Shown: positions 9,609 through 18,069 of the stretch, piece after piece
How positions within the stretch are numbered: position 1 is the first letter of the stretch
How the letters are laid out: each line of letters starts with the position of its first letter
Source of the DNA: Chloroflexota bacterium
GTDB taxonomy: Bacteria > Chloroflexota > Anaerolineae > UBA4142 > SHND01
Assembly: GCA_029778615.1 (NCBI GenBank)
Contig: JAKOPZ010000072.1
Coordinates: 1 to 64,000, forward strand
Length of the DNA stretch: 64,000 nt
Direction of reading: 5' to 3'
Made by a program: the position numbers and the translations under genes
Notes under the pieces: generated by a model
Told to the model about the DNA's origin: nothing
Databases searched by the model: none
The model's input: the letters and a program-made list of their open reading frames with translations, nothing else

Positions 9609-10544
9609 ATGGCTGCTTTGATTCAAACCGCATCGAGCGTTTTGCGCTATCGCGGCGGCGCAGGACAATGGGCATGGGCAATCCATCGCGCCGCGGGACT
9701 CGGCGTCCTCGCCTTTTTACTGCTCCACATCATAGATATTTTCCTCGTCTCGTTTGGTCCCGCTCTGTTTAACGACCTGTTGTTCATTTACAAAGCGTGG
9801 CCCTTTCGCATCCTCGAAGTCGCACTGCTGTTCGGGCTGCTCTATCACGCGTTAAACGGCTTGCGCATCATCGTCGCCGATTTCATCCCGGTGGTTGCCA
9901 AGCGCTCCATCGCGCGCAATTTGTTCTATCTTCAAATTGTCATCACGGGCATTCTCTTTGCAATCGGCGGCGTTGTCATGTTGACCACCGCGCAAGAGGA
10001 ACCGTTTGGCAACAACCCCATCCTTTCCCTTGTCGTCGTCGTGGGCATTGTCGCCTTGCCCCTCGTCATCTCACTGCTCTTTAGTTATGCGCCCACCGCG
10101 TCCACCATTCCGTTGGACACTGACGCGAGCAAAGGGAATTATCAAGACAGCATCGAAGTGATTGTGCACGGCAGACAGCGCGGACCGATGAATCGCGCCG
10201 AATTAAATATTTGGCTCTTTATGCGGATTTCGGGCTTTCTCTTGATTTTCATCGCGCTGTTTCATTTTTTCCTCATGCACTTTATCTATGGCGTGGACGC
10301 AATGGATTTCAGTTTCATCGTCGCGCGATGGACGGACCCTGTGCTGGGTTTGTTCTGGCGCGCGTATGACCTCACGCTGCTCGTTCTCGCGTTGGTGCAT
10401 GGCATGTTCGGCGTGCGATATTCCATCGAAGATTATTTCCACAACCGCGCGGTCAAAGCGCTATTGCTTGGCGGCGCCGCGTTGACGGAAATCGCGCTGA
10501 TTTTGATGGGCGCGTTTGTGATTTTTACATTCAATCCGGCATAG
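9609..10544 (+). CDS. Fused succinate dehydrogenase membrane anchor (SdhC-SdhD)
   Basis: The 311-residue protein contains two anchor modules in one chain. The N-terminal half resembles SdhC: WAIHRAAG with His26, His40, and the LLYHALNGLR signature with haem-ligand-type His80, with three to four membrane helices to about residue 160. A polar linker (about 163-200) follows. The C-terminal part resembles SdhD: MRISGFLLIFIALFHFFLMH, then a helix ending LALVHGMFGVR with His264, and a final helix. Usual SdhC and SdhD proteins are about 110-150 residues each and separately encoded. It anchors SdhA and SdhB and carries quinone-binding sites. First gene of the sdh operon, 7 bases before sdhA. Confidence 0.88.
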   Translation: MAALIQTASSVLRYRGGAGQWAWAIHRAAGLGVLAFLLLHIIDIFLVSFGPALFNDLLFIYKAWPFRILEVALLFGLLYHALNGLRIIVADFIPVVAKRSIARNLFYLQIVITGILFAIGGVVMLTTAQEEPFGNNPILSLVVVVGIVALPLVISLLFSYAPTASTIPLDTDASKGNYQDSIEVIVHGRQRGPMNRAELNIWLFMRISGFLLIFIALFHFFLMHFIYGVDAMDFSFIVARWTDPVLGLFWRAYDLTLLVLALVHGMFGVRYSIEDYFHNRAVKALLLGGAALTEIALILMGAFVIFTFNPA

Positions 10545-10551
10545 GAAACAC

Positions 10552-12345
10552 ATGGCAACCTTACACAAATTCGATGCAATTGTGGTTGGCGCAGGCGGTG
10601 CGGGATTATGGGCATCGTACGAATTGGCACGCGCAGGTGTAAACTGCGCGGTCCTCTCTAAATTGTATCCCACGCGTTCTCACACCGGAACGGCACAGGG
10701 CGGAATCGCGGCGGCGCTCGGCAACATGGAAGAAGACCATCCCGAATGGCACATGTACGATACCGTCAAGGGCGGCGATTATTTGGTGGACCAAGACGCG
10801 GCGGAAATTCTCGCCGAAGAAGCGGTGGTCACCGTCATCGAACTCGAACATATGGGCTTGCCCTTTGACCGCACGCCCGAAGGCAAAATCGAACAGCGTC
10901 GTTTCGGTGGGCACACGAAACCCGACCCGAACAATCCGGGCAAACGCATTCCCGTCATGCGCTCGTGCAAATCCTCTGACCGCACGGGACACATGATTCT
11001 GCAAACGCTGTTTCAACAAAACGTCAAACACCAAACAAAATTTTTCAACGAATTCCAAGTCCTCGATTTAGTTATCGAAGGCGGCGAATGTCGCGGCTGT
11101 GTGGCAATTGAAATTGCGACCGGCGAGATTCACATTTTTCATGCGAAAGCGGTCATTCTGGCGACGGGCGGTTTTGGGAAAATTTTCAAAGTCACCTCCA
11201 ACGCGCATTCTTTGACGGGTGATTTGGTGGCAATGGCATGGCGGCGCGGCATCCCGCTCGAAGACATGGAATTTTTCCAATTCCATCCGACGGGTGTGTA
11301 CGAAAAGGGCATTCTGATTTCCGAAGCGGCGCGCGGCGAAGGCGGCATTTTGTTTAACGCCCACGGCGAACGCTTTATGGAACGCCATGCGCCGAGCATG
11401 AAAGAGCTCGCCCCGCGCGACATGATTTCACGTTATATATTTGAAGAGGTGCGCGCGGGCAACGGCGTCGGTCCCAACAAAGACGCGGTGTGGCTCGATG
11501 TGCGTCCTGAAACCATTAACAAGTACAAGAGCGCACCCGGCGGCAAAAATGTCACCGCACATTATCTAGAGCAGTCCCTGCCCGACATTTTGGAATTTGT
11601 GCGGCTCTATGAAGGATTGGAGCCGATGAAAGAAATGTTTTTGATTCAGCCGACCGCGCATTATGCGATGGGCGGCATCCCTACGGATTTGGATGGACGC
11701 GTCATCGGCGACGAAACCAACAAAGTTGTAAAAGGTTTGTACGCGGCGGGCGAATGCGCGTGTGTTTCCGTTCACGGCGCGAATCGGCTCGGCACAAATT
11801 CGTTGATTGACATTCTTGTTTTCGGTCGCCGCAGTGGTCTCGATGCGGCGCGCTATGTCAAGGAAACGAAATGGGAAGACATTTCGCCCAAAGCGGATGA
11901 ACTTGCCGTTTCCCAAATCGAGGGCTTGAAAAACGCAAACGGTAAAGAGTCGGTGGCGGACATTCGCAAGAAAATGCAGTTGACCATGGACCAAAAGGTC
12001 GGCGTGTTTCGCAACGGCGAAGACATGAAAGCCGCAATCGGCGCCATCAACGATTTACGCGAGGCATACCAAGAGATTTCCATTATGGACAAAGGCACCA
12101 AGTTCAACACCGATTTACTCGAAGCGCTTGAACTCGGTTACTTGCTCGACCTCGCGTATGTGACGGCGACGAGCGCGTTGAATCGCACCGAATCGCGCGG
12201 CGGGCACGCGCGCGAAGATTTTCCAACGCGCGATGATGTGAATTGGCTCAAGCACACGCTCGCGTTCAAGAGCAACGGCGGCGTGGAATTTCGATACAAG
12301 CCGGTGACGATTACAAAGTATCAACCGCAAGAGAGGAAATATTGA
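10552..12345 (+). CDS. sdhA: Succinate dehydrogenase flavoprotein subunit
   Basis: SdhA oxidises succinate to fumarate with covalently bound FAD. The 597 residues show the Rossmann GAGGAG (13-18), the FAD-attaching His44 in RSHTGTAQGG, the capping-domain substrate residues in FQFHPTG, the catalytic Arg region in a GGI-containing segment, and SVHGANRLGTNSL near 400. The C-terminal helical domain ends with the typical ARTESRGGHAR-like segment (here NRTESRGGHARED). Length is standard. The gene is followed not by sdhB directly but by a 1-kb insert with two tiny membrane peptides and a nucleotidyltransferase. Confidence 0.97.
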   Translation: MATLHKFDAIVVGAGGAGLWASYELARAGVNCAVLSKLYPTRSHTGTAQGGIAAALGNMEEDHPEWHMYDTVKGGDYLVDQDAAEILAEEAVVTVIELEHMGLPFDRTPEGKIEQRRFGGHTKPDPNNPGKRIPVMRSCKSSDRTGHMILQTLFQQNVKHQTKFFNEFQVLDLVIEGGECRGCVAIEIATGEIHIFHAKAVILATGGFGKIFKVTSNAHSLTGDLVAMAWRRGIPLEDMEFFQFHPTGVYEKGILISEAARGEGGILFNAHGERFMERHAPSMKELAPRDMISRYIFEEVRAGNGVGPNKDAVWLDVRPETINKYKSAPGGKNVTAHYLEQSLPDILEFVRLYEGLEPMKEMFLIQPTAHYAMGGIPTDLDGRVIGDETNKVVKGLYAAGECACVSVHGANRLGTNSLIDILVFGRRSGLDAARYVKETKWEDISPKADELAVSQIEGLKNANGKESVADIRKKMQLTMDQKVGVFRNGEDMKAAIGAINDLREAYQEISIMDKGTKFNTDLLEALELGYLLDLAYVTATSALNRTESRGGHAREDFPTRDDVNWLKHTLAFKSNGGVEFRYKPVTITKYQPQERKY

Positions 12346-12349
12346 CGGA

Positions 12350-12405
12350 GGACACAAGACAAAGGACAAACCAAGCTGCCTTTGTGATTGGTCATTCGTC
12401 TTTTG
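12350..12405 (+). repeat. Heptad-period array, locus 4
   Basis: Starts within 5 bases of the sdhA stop. The left arm consists of ACACAAG, ACAAAGG, ACAAACC; the right part holds TTTGTGATT and GTCTTTTGG with partial complementarity. It lies between sdhA and the first glycine-zipper peptide. Confidence 0.65.
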
Positions 12406-12412
12406 GCGTACG

Positions 12413-12514
12413 ATGTGGCTTTGGCTCGGTATCGTCCTCGGCATCATCATCGGTTTAATCATCGGCATCGGCATCGGCTTTTCGTTATACGCGCGCGCGG
12501 GGACGTGGGATTAA
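12413..12514 (+). CDS. 33-residue glycine-zipper membrane peptide (copy 1)
   Basis: This short frame reads MWLWLGIVLGIIIGLIIGIG, continues with IGFSLYARAGTWD, then stops. One hydrophobic helix carries Gly at 6, 10, 14, 18 and 22, an unbroken GxxxG zipper, followed by a polar tail ending GTW-D. A second peptide with the same architecture lies at 13110. It lacks a strong ribosome site; a weak purine stretch is the best candidate. Its size, placement inside sdh and paralogy argue that it is real. Possible roles are a helix-packing accessory subunit of the SDH anchor or a small hydrophobic toxin-like peptide. No family is recognised. Confidence 0.55.
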   Translation: MWLWLGIVLGIIIGLIIGIGIGFSLYARAGTWD

Positions 12515-12537
12515 TCGTTAGATTTACGGACGGCAAC

Positions 12538-13074
12538 ATGCAACAGCTCGCGTTTTGGAAATTGGTTACTATGGACAATGCAAATGTCTTGGAACAGCTT
12601 GTTGCGCTCCTGGAAAAGAATAACATTCGCTATTGTGTCATCGGGGGCGTGGCGGTAAACGCTTACGCCGAACCGGTCATTACGCTTGACCTTGACCTGG
12701 TTATCGTCCTGAACCAAGTCGAACAGGCAGAATCACTGCTTGGCGAAACTTTTCAGGTGACACATTTCCCACATAGTTTGAATCTTTCGCAACCAAATTC
12801 CGACATTCGCATTCAGATTCAGACAGATTCGCGCTACAGCGATTTCGTTTTGCGCGCTGCGCCGAAAACCGTCTTGGGGCTCACACTTCCTGTAGCGCAA
12901 GCCGAAGATGTCTTGCAAGGAAAAATTTGGGCGGCACAAGACCCAACGCGTCCAAGAAGCAAGTACTTTAAGGACATAACTGACATTTCACGATTGCTTG
13001 ACAAATTTCCAGAGTTACGCGCTCGAGTACCCAAAGACATCCTTGACATTTTGGATTCGCGCGGCGTGGCGTGA
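12538..13074 (+). CDS. Nucleotidyltransferase-fold protein (AbiEii/MNT-like)
   Basis: About 178 residues if the ATG at 12538 is used; the ATG at 12571 is the alternative. The N-terminal core LLEKNNIRYCVIGGVAVNAY followed by TLDLDLVIV gives the GG..[DE]xD arrangement of minimal nucleotidyltransferases, here T-L-D-L-D-L. The rest resembles proteins annotated as AbiEii/DUF6036-type nucleotidyltransferases, some of which are type IV toxin-antitoxin parts. It sits inside the sdh operon between two paralogous micropeptides, an unexpected place. No toxin or antitoxin partner of usual size is adjacent. Confidence 0.75.
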   Translation: MQQLAFWKLVTMDNANVLEQLVALLEKNNIRYCVIGGVAVNAYAEPVITLDLDLVIVLNQVEQAESLLGETFQVTHFPHSLNLSQPNSDIRIQIQTDSRYSDFVLRAAPKTVLGLTLPVAQAEDVLQGKIWAAQDPTRPRSKYFKDITDISRLLDKFPELRARVPKDILDILDSRGVA

Positions 13075-13109
13075 GAGACGGCAGATTGCACGACGGTGGA
13101 GTTTGACTG

Positions 13110-13217
13110 TTGCCCGATATTTATTGTTTTGTTGGCTTGGTAATCGGCATAGTTATCGGACTTGTCATCGGCGTGCCGATTGGAATGCGCTTGTATTGGA
13201 AGACGGGACATTGGTAA
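13110..13217 (+). CDS. 35-residue glycine-zipper membrane peptide (copy 2)
   Basis: From the TTG at 13110 the product starts MPDIYCFVGLVIGIVIGLVI, then GVPIGMRLYWKTGHW and stop. Gly at 9, 13, 17, 21 and 25 keep an exact spacing of four, as in copy 1, and the tail K-T-G-H-W mirrors A-G-T-W-D. A GGTGGAG ribosome site lies 8 bases upstream. Five zipper glycines in register plus a matching aromatic tail in two separate frames are unlikely by chance. Located between the nucleotidyltransferase gene and sdhB. Confidence 0.55.
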   Translation: MPDIYCFVGLVIGIVIGLVIGVPIGMRLYWKTGHW

Positions 13218-13349
13218 GAACCACTAACAAAATGGCTGTGCAAAAACGCTTTGCTGACGAATTCAATTGATTATTTGCATACCGCGAATTCGGTAAATTC
13301 ATTTTGTTAGTGTTTCTAAGGGTTTATATGCCTCATCGAGGAGCAGCGA

Positions 13350-14066
13350 GTGCCACAATATCATTTCAAAATCAAACGCTATAACCCCGAGACGGACAAA
13401 AAACCGCATTGGGAAGAATACACCATCGAAGCGGACCCAACCGACCGCTTGTTGGACGGACTGAACACCATCAAGTGGTATCGCGACGGCGCCTTGACGT
13501 TCCGCCGTTCCTGCGCGCACGGCATTTGCGGCAGTGACGCGATGATGATTAACGGACAAAATCAACTCGCGTGCAAACTGATTATGAAGCAAGCCCAAAA
13601 GCAAGCACGCGGCAACAATCCGATAACGGTCGAACCATTGCGCGGTTTTCCCATTGTCAAAGACCTCGTTGTGGACATGGAAGGATTCTTTGAAAAATAT
13701 CGCGCGGTCAAGCCGTTTCTCATCAATGACGAACCACCGCCCGAACGCGAACGCATCCAAAGTATCGCCGACCGCGAACGATTCGACGATACCACCAAAT
13801 GTATCTTGTGCGCGGCGTGCACCACTTCCTGTCCCACATTCTGGGCGGACCGCGAATATGTGGGACCGGCGGCAATCGTACAGGCACACCGTTTTATTTT
13901 TGATTCGCGCGACGAGGGCACGGACGAACGTTTGAACATTCTCGGCGAACGCGGCGGTGTATTCACCTGCCGTTCGATTTACAATTGTGTCGAAGCGTGT
14001 CCGCGCGGCATTGATATTACCAAAGCGATTAACGAAGTAAGACAAACGCTCTTGTTTCACTCTTAA
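13350..14066 (+). CDS. sdhB: Succinate dehydrogenase iron-sulfur subunit
   Basis: SdhB relays electrons from FAD to quinone through three Fe-S clusters. The [2Fe-2S] ligands are Cys55, Cys60, Asp63 and Cys75; Asp in the third position also occurs in E. coli SdhB. The [4Fe-4S] and [3Fe-4S] ligands lie in CILCAACTTSCP and CRSIYNCVEACPRGI. The 238 residues are of standard length. The start is a GTG preceded by GAGGAGCA. The gene is followed by fmdB and korAB on the same strand. Confidence 0.96.
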   Translation: MPQYHFKIKRYNPETDKKPHWEEYTIEADPTDRLLDGLNTIKWYRDGALTFRRSCAHGICGSDAMMINGQNQLACKLIMKQAQKQARGNNPITVEPLRGFPIVKDLVVDMEGFFEKYRAVKPFLINDEPPPERERIQSIADRERFDDTTKCILCAACTTSCPTFWADREYVGPAAIVQAHRFIFDSRDEGTDERLNILGERGGVFTCRSIYNCVEACPRGIDITKAINEVRQTLLFHS

Positions 14067-14076
14067 GAGGTGAACT

Positions 14077-14313
14077 ATGCCCCTTTACGAATACCACTGT
14101 GACGCGTGTGAAAACGAATTCACAAAACGCCGCGCCATTAAAGAAGCCGACGCGCCGCTTCAATGTCCTGAATGTGAGAGCCAGAATGTCACGCGCAAAC
14201 TTTCACTGTTTATCGCGTTCACCAAAAGTGATGCCGGCGCGCAGAATTTGGGCAGCGCGGGGAGCTGTGGCTGCGGCGGCGCGTGCGCGTGCGGCGGTCA
14301 CTCATTTAACTAA
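14077..14313 (+). CDS. FmdB-family zinc ribbon protein
   Basis: The 78-residue protein begins MPLYEYHCDACENEFTKRR, with a partner CPECES at about 29, the four-cysteine zinc ribbon of the FmdB family. The C-terminus is a Gly/Cys-rich tail (SCGCGGACACGGHSFN) common in this family. FmdB proteins are small putative regulators whose role is not settled. It lies 10 bases after sdhB. Confidence 0.9.
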   Translation: MPLYEYHCDACENEFTKRRAIKEADAPLQCPECESQNVTRKLSLFIAFTKSDAGAQNLGSAGSCGCGGACACGGHSFN

Positions 14314-14396
14314 AGAGCTTGCCACGCAAACCGCGTTTGTCATTTGATTGCCTGATGGCGTCTTTGCGTGAGAATCCTCATATCGGAGTACGTGTA

Positions 14397-16196
14397 ATGC
14401 CTCAAGTTGATTTAACCGTCCGCGTTGGTGGCGATTCGGCTGCCGGTGGAATTGTTACCACCGGCGAAATTGTCGCCCGCATCGCGGCGTTTTCCGGTCT
14501 CGAAATTTATACGACGCGCACCATCCCCGCCGAAATCAAAGGCGGTCATGTTATGTTCCAACTGCGCGCGTCCGAAGAACCTGTTTATTCACAGGGCGAC
14601 GATGTGGACGTGCTCATCGCGTTTGACCAAGAGTCCATTGATAATTATCACAGCCTCATCAAGCCAAACGGCTTTTTGATTTACAACGCGAATGACGGCA
14701 AACCGCCGGCGGAAATCGGCGAACGCATCAAACAATACGGCTTGCCCCTGAACGACCTCGCCAAACAAATCAATTTCACGCGCGGACGCAACATCATCAC
14801 CATCGGCGCGATGGTCAAGTTATTCGATTTGCCGTATGACAAAGCGGTCGAAGTCGTCAAGCGCCAACTCGGACGCAAAAAAGAATTGCTCGACCAAAAC
14901 TTGCTCGCGCTCAAAACGGGTTACGATTACGTTGAACAAAACATTTCACAAGAATCACCGTATCACCTGATTCCGCCGAGCGGCGGCGTCCAAGAAGAAC
15001 GTCTCGTGATGAGCGGCAATCAAGCGTTGGCAATCGGCGCCATCGCGGGCGGCTGTCGTTTTTACGCGGGCTATCCGATTACGCCCGCGTCCGACATTAT
15101 GGAATTTCTCGCCGCCGAATTTCCGCAAATTAACGGCACCATGATTCAAGCCGAAGATGAAATTGCTGCCATCAACATGTGCCTCGGCGGCTCGTTTGCG
15201 GGCGCGCGTTCCATGACCGCCACTTCGGGTCCCGGTGTTGCTTTGATGGTGGAAGCGTTGGGACACGCGACGATGACGGAAATCCCGGTCGTCATTGTGG
15301 ATGTACAGCGCGCGGGTCCTTCGACGGGGATGCCCACCAAAGTCTCGCAAGGCGATTTGCGGCTGGCAATTTTTGGCGCGGCCGATGACGCCCCGCGCAT
15401 TGTTGTCGCGCCCGTTTCGGTAGAAGACTGTTTTTACCAAATGGTCAACGCGTTTAACCTCGCGGAAAAATATCAAACGCCGCTGATTTTTTTGAGCGAC
15501 CAAGACATGTCGGTCCGTGTGGTCACACTGCCGCCTTTCGACATGGAGCGTGTGAAATTGGAACCACGTTTGCTTTGGGACCCCAAGACGAGTTCCACCA
15601 ATAACAACGGCGCCAGCGGAAACGGTTCCGGCACACGCGAATATCTCCGCTACAAAGTAACGGAAGATGGCATTTCACCCATGTCGCTGCCCGGAATGCC
15701 CGGCGGACAATACACTGCCGAAGGTTTAGAAAAAGCTGAAAGCGGCGCGCCAATTTACACTCCCGAAGCGCACACGCGCAATTTCCACAAACGCGCGCGC
15801 AAATTGGCAAACGCGTTGAAAGATTACGAAGCATGGAAAATGTACGAGACGTTCGGCGATATGGATGCGCCCGTCGCGATCGTGGGTTGGGGTTCTACGA
15901 TTGGTCCGGTCAAAGAAGCCGTCCTCCGCGCGCAGAGCGAAGGAATGAACGTCGCAGTGCTGTATCCCAAATTGTTGTATCCCCTGCCCGTTGAACACAT
16001 TGGCAGTTTCATTCAACACCGCGAAAAAATTATCGTGCCGGAATTGAATTTCACCGGACAATTTGGACGCATGTTGCAAGCACAGTTCGAGCGCGATATT
16101 GTGCACCTCACGCGTTTCGGCGGAACACCTCTCGCCGCACGCGATGTGTACGACACCATCAAGCAAGCGTATCAAGAACTAAAGGTGAAAGCATAA
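14397..16196 (+). CDS. korA: 2-oxoacid:acceptor oxidoreductase, fused gamma-alpha subunit
   Basis: The ATG at 14397 has a CGGAG ribosome site; upstream in-frame starts lack one. The 599 residues comprise a gamma domain (about 1-190, starting VRVGGDSAAGGIVTTGEI) fused to the alpha pyrimidine-binding domains (about 215-599, with AGYPITPASDIMEFLA and a TSGPG motif). Such KorA proteins form a complex with KorB to oxidise 2-oxoglutarate or another 2-oxoacid with CoA and ferredoxin. Its stop overlaps the korB start by one base. The substrate is assumed from family similarity. Confidence 0.93.
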   Translation: MPQVDLTVRVGGDSAAGGIVTTGEIVARIAAFSGLEIYTTRTIPAEIKGGHVMFQLRASEEPVYSQGDDVDVLIAFDQESIDNYHSLIKPNGFLIYNANDGKPPAEIGERIKQYGLPLNDLAKQINFTRGRNIITIGAMVKLFDLPYDKAVEVVKRQLGRKKELLDQNLLALKTGYDYVEQNISQESPYHLIPPSGGVQEERLVMSGNQALAIGAIAGGCRFYAGYPITPASDIMEFLAAEFPQINGTMIQAEDEIAAINMCLGGSFAGARSMTATSGPGVALMVEALGHATMTEIPVVIVDVQRAGPSTGMPTKVSQGDLRLAIFGAADDAPRIVVAPVSVEDCFYQMVNAFNLAEKYQTPLIFLSDQDMSVRVVTLPPFDMERVKLEPRLLWDPKTSSTNNNGASGNGSGTREYLRYKVTEDGISPMSLPGMPGGQYTAEGLEKAESGAPIYTPEAHTRNFHKRARKLANALKDYEAWKMYETFGDMDAPVAIVGWGSTIGPVKEAVLRAQSEGMNVAVLYPKLLYPLPVEHIGSFIQHREKIIVPELNFTGQFGRMLQAQFERDIVHLTRFGGTPLAARDVYDTIKQAYQELKVKA

Positions 16197-17077
16197 TGTT
16201 AAGTGAACCACAAACCATTCCACTCCATTTTGATAAAGTTAATCTGAAACCGAACGACTATAAAAGTGATGTCAAACCGATTTGGTGTCCGGGCTGCGGC
16301 GACTTTGGCGTTCTCTCATCCTTTTACAAAGCCGTGTCCGAACTCGGCATCCCGCCGGAACAATTGGTCATCGCGTCCGGCATCGGCTGCTCGGGTCGGT
16401 TTCCCGCTTTCTGCAAGTCCTACGGTTTTCACGGCGTTCACGGGCGGGTGTTGCCGCTTGCGACCGGAATAAAAATGGCACGTCCCGAACTCGTCGTCTG
16501 CGCGGTCGGCGGCGACGGGGACGCGTTTTCTATCGGCATGGGACATTTTCCACATGCCGCGCGCCGCAACGTGGACATTACCTATATCGTGATGGACAAT
16601 GAAATCTACGGGCTGACCAAAGGACAGGCATCGCCAACTTCACCGCTCGGTCTGGAGAAAAAATCCACGCCGTACGGGAATGTGGACAAACCGTTGAATC
16701 CATTAATGCTCGCGCTCGCCTCAGGCGCAACGTGGGTTGGACGCGGTTTTTCCTCCAAGCCAAAAGAAATGACGGAACTTGTCAAACAAGCCATCACGCA
16801 TAAAGGGTTCTCCTTTTTGCAAATCTATTCGCCGTGCGTGACCTTCTATGACACGTACGACCACTTCAAGCAAGTGACCAAGCCACTGCCTGCCGACCAC
16901 AATCCAAGCGACAAAGGTTCGGCAATGAAATATGCAATGGATGACGAGAATTTATTTCTCGGCATATATTATCAAGAAGACCGCCCAACGTATGACGATG
17001 CCTACAGCGGCATTCGCCAAAAAGCAACCAAAGGCGCATACTCGCTCGAACAAGTGATGGGCAAATACCGACGGTAA
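16196..17077 (+). CDS. korB: 2-oxoacid:ferredoxin oxidoreductase beta subunit
   Basis: KorB binds thiamine diphosphate and a [4Fe-4S] cluster. The 293 residues show WCPGCGDFGVL with the first cluster cysteines, IGCSGR, and the ThDP motif GDGDAFSIGMGHFPHAARRN, followed by DNEIYGLTKGQASPTS. It partners KorA, whose stop codon overlaps its ATG. Together with sdh and nuo genes it suggests a TCA module in which 2-oxoglutarate oxidation yields reduced ferredoxin. A terminator follows within 25 bases. Confidence 0.95.
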   Translation: MLSEPQTIPLHFDKVNLKPNDYKSDVKPIWCPGCGDFGVLSSFYKAVSELGIPPEQLVIASGIGCSGRFPAFCKSYGFHGVHGRVLPLATGIKMARPELVVCAVGGDGDAFSIGMGHFPHAARRNVDITYIVMDNEIYGLTKGQASPTSPLGLEKKSTPYGNVDKPLNPLMLALASGATWVGRGFSSKPKEMTELVKQAITHKGFSFLQIYSPCVTFYDTYDHFKQVTKPLPADHNPSDKGSAMKYAMDDENLFLGIYYQEDRPTYDDAYSGIRQKATKGAYSLEQVMGKYRR

Positions 17078-17098
17078 TCACACATTAGCACGAATTAG

Positions 17099-17131
17099 AA
17101 AGAGGAATGGATTTACGCATTCCTCTTTTTT
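17099..17131 (+). terminator. Intrinsic terminator after korB
   Basis: Stem AAGAGGAATG/CATTCCTCTT with an 8-base loop and a run of six T. Confidence 0.85.
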
Positions 17132-17137
17132 CTTTAT

Positions 17138-17265
17138 AATTCACCTTACGCATGTCATTTCGAACCCCTCAATCCTTCGGGGTAAACTCTGTGAGAAATC
17201 TCAGTTTTTTCCACCGAGATTTCTCGCCAGACCGCTCGAAATGACAATTCTGCGTAACATGAGTT
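17138..17265 (+). mobile_element. 128-bp MITE-like element, copy B
   Basis: Begins AATTCACCTTACGCATG and ends CTGCGTAACATGAGTT, with imperfect terminal inverted repeats (AAyTCAysTTACGCA). The interior has CCTTCGGGG and paired GAGAAATCTC/GAGATTTCTC. It is flanked by a TAT duplication (17135-17137, 17266-17268). Near-identical to copies C and D in reverse orientation. No coding capacity. Confidence 0.85.
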
Positions 17266-17277
17266 TATAATTCAAAC

Positions 17278-18069
17278 ATGCCATCGCCATTTCCGGGCAT
17301 GGACCCGTATATCGAAGACCCCGAAGTGTGGAGTGATTTTCACGCTAGACTTGCCGCAGAGATTAGCGCGGACTTGAACACACAAATTCAGCCGCACTAT
17401 GTCGCGCGCTTGACTCCGCGCGTCACGTACGAAATTATTGAGATTGCCGAAAAGCGCGGCGTCATTCCTGATGTGGCAGTGTGGGAACGTCCCGAACCTA
17501 CGGGCATGGGTGGAGTTGCCGCCATTGCGATTACCCGGGCACCCGTTAGCAGCGCCGTCGCGCTTGAACTTCCGCTTGAATTGTTCACTATCGAAATTCG
17601 CGAAATCAAAAATATGCGTCTAGTGACGGCAATTGAAATTTTGTCGCCTGTCAACAAACAACCGCGTCACGAAGCATACGAGGATTATCAGCGCAAACGC
17701 CGCGCGTTATTGCGTTCCATCACCCACTTGATTGAAATTGATTTTTTGCGCGGCGGCACGCGTCCGCCTTTGGCAGAGCCGGTCCCGCCTGCGCCGTATT
17801 ATGTGATGGTGAGCCGCGAGAACAAACGACCGCGCGTGGACGTGTGGCCCATTCAACTTCAAGACGAATTGCCTGTCTTGCCTGTGCCGCTGCTCCAACC
17901 AGACCCGGATGCAAAATTGGATTTGAACTCAGTTCTCGCCAATGTGTATACACGCGGCGGTTACGCCACCATCATTGATTACAAACAACCGCCGCCGCCG
18001 CCGCCTCTATCCGAAAGCGAATCACAGTACGTTGATGCGCTTTTGAAACCATTACGCCAAAATGTCTAA
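17278..18069 (+). CDS. DUF4058 family protein
   Basis: The 263-residue protein starts with the diagnostic MPSPFPGMDPYIE of DUF4058, a family common in cyanobacteria, planctomycetes and Chloroflexota with unknown function. Later landmarks are ETRE-like VEIREIKN, LSPVNKQPRHEAYEDYQRKR and a C-terminal PPPPPPLSESE segment. The central ILSPxNK and YxxKR pattern suggests a restriction-endonuclease-like fold; that is inference. The ATG lies 7 bases after a TATAAT that directly abuts the MITE, so the message may be leaderless. It overlaps lipA by 8 bases. Confidence 0.88.
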   Translation: MPSPFPGMDPYIEDPEVWSDFHARLAAEISADLNTQIQPHYVARLTPRVTYEIIEIAEKRGVIPDVAVWERPEPTGMGGVAAIAITRAPVSSAVALELPLELFTIEIREIKNMRLVTAIEILSPVNKQPRHEAYEDYQRKRRALLRSITHLIEIDFLRGGTRPPLAEPVPPAPYYVMVSRENKRPRVDVWPIQLQDELPVLPVPLLQPDPDAKLDLNSVLANVYTRGGYATIIDYKQPPPPPPLSESESQYVDALLKPLRQNV

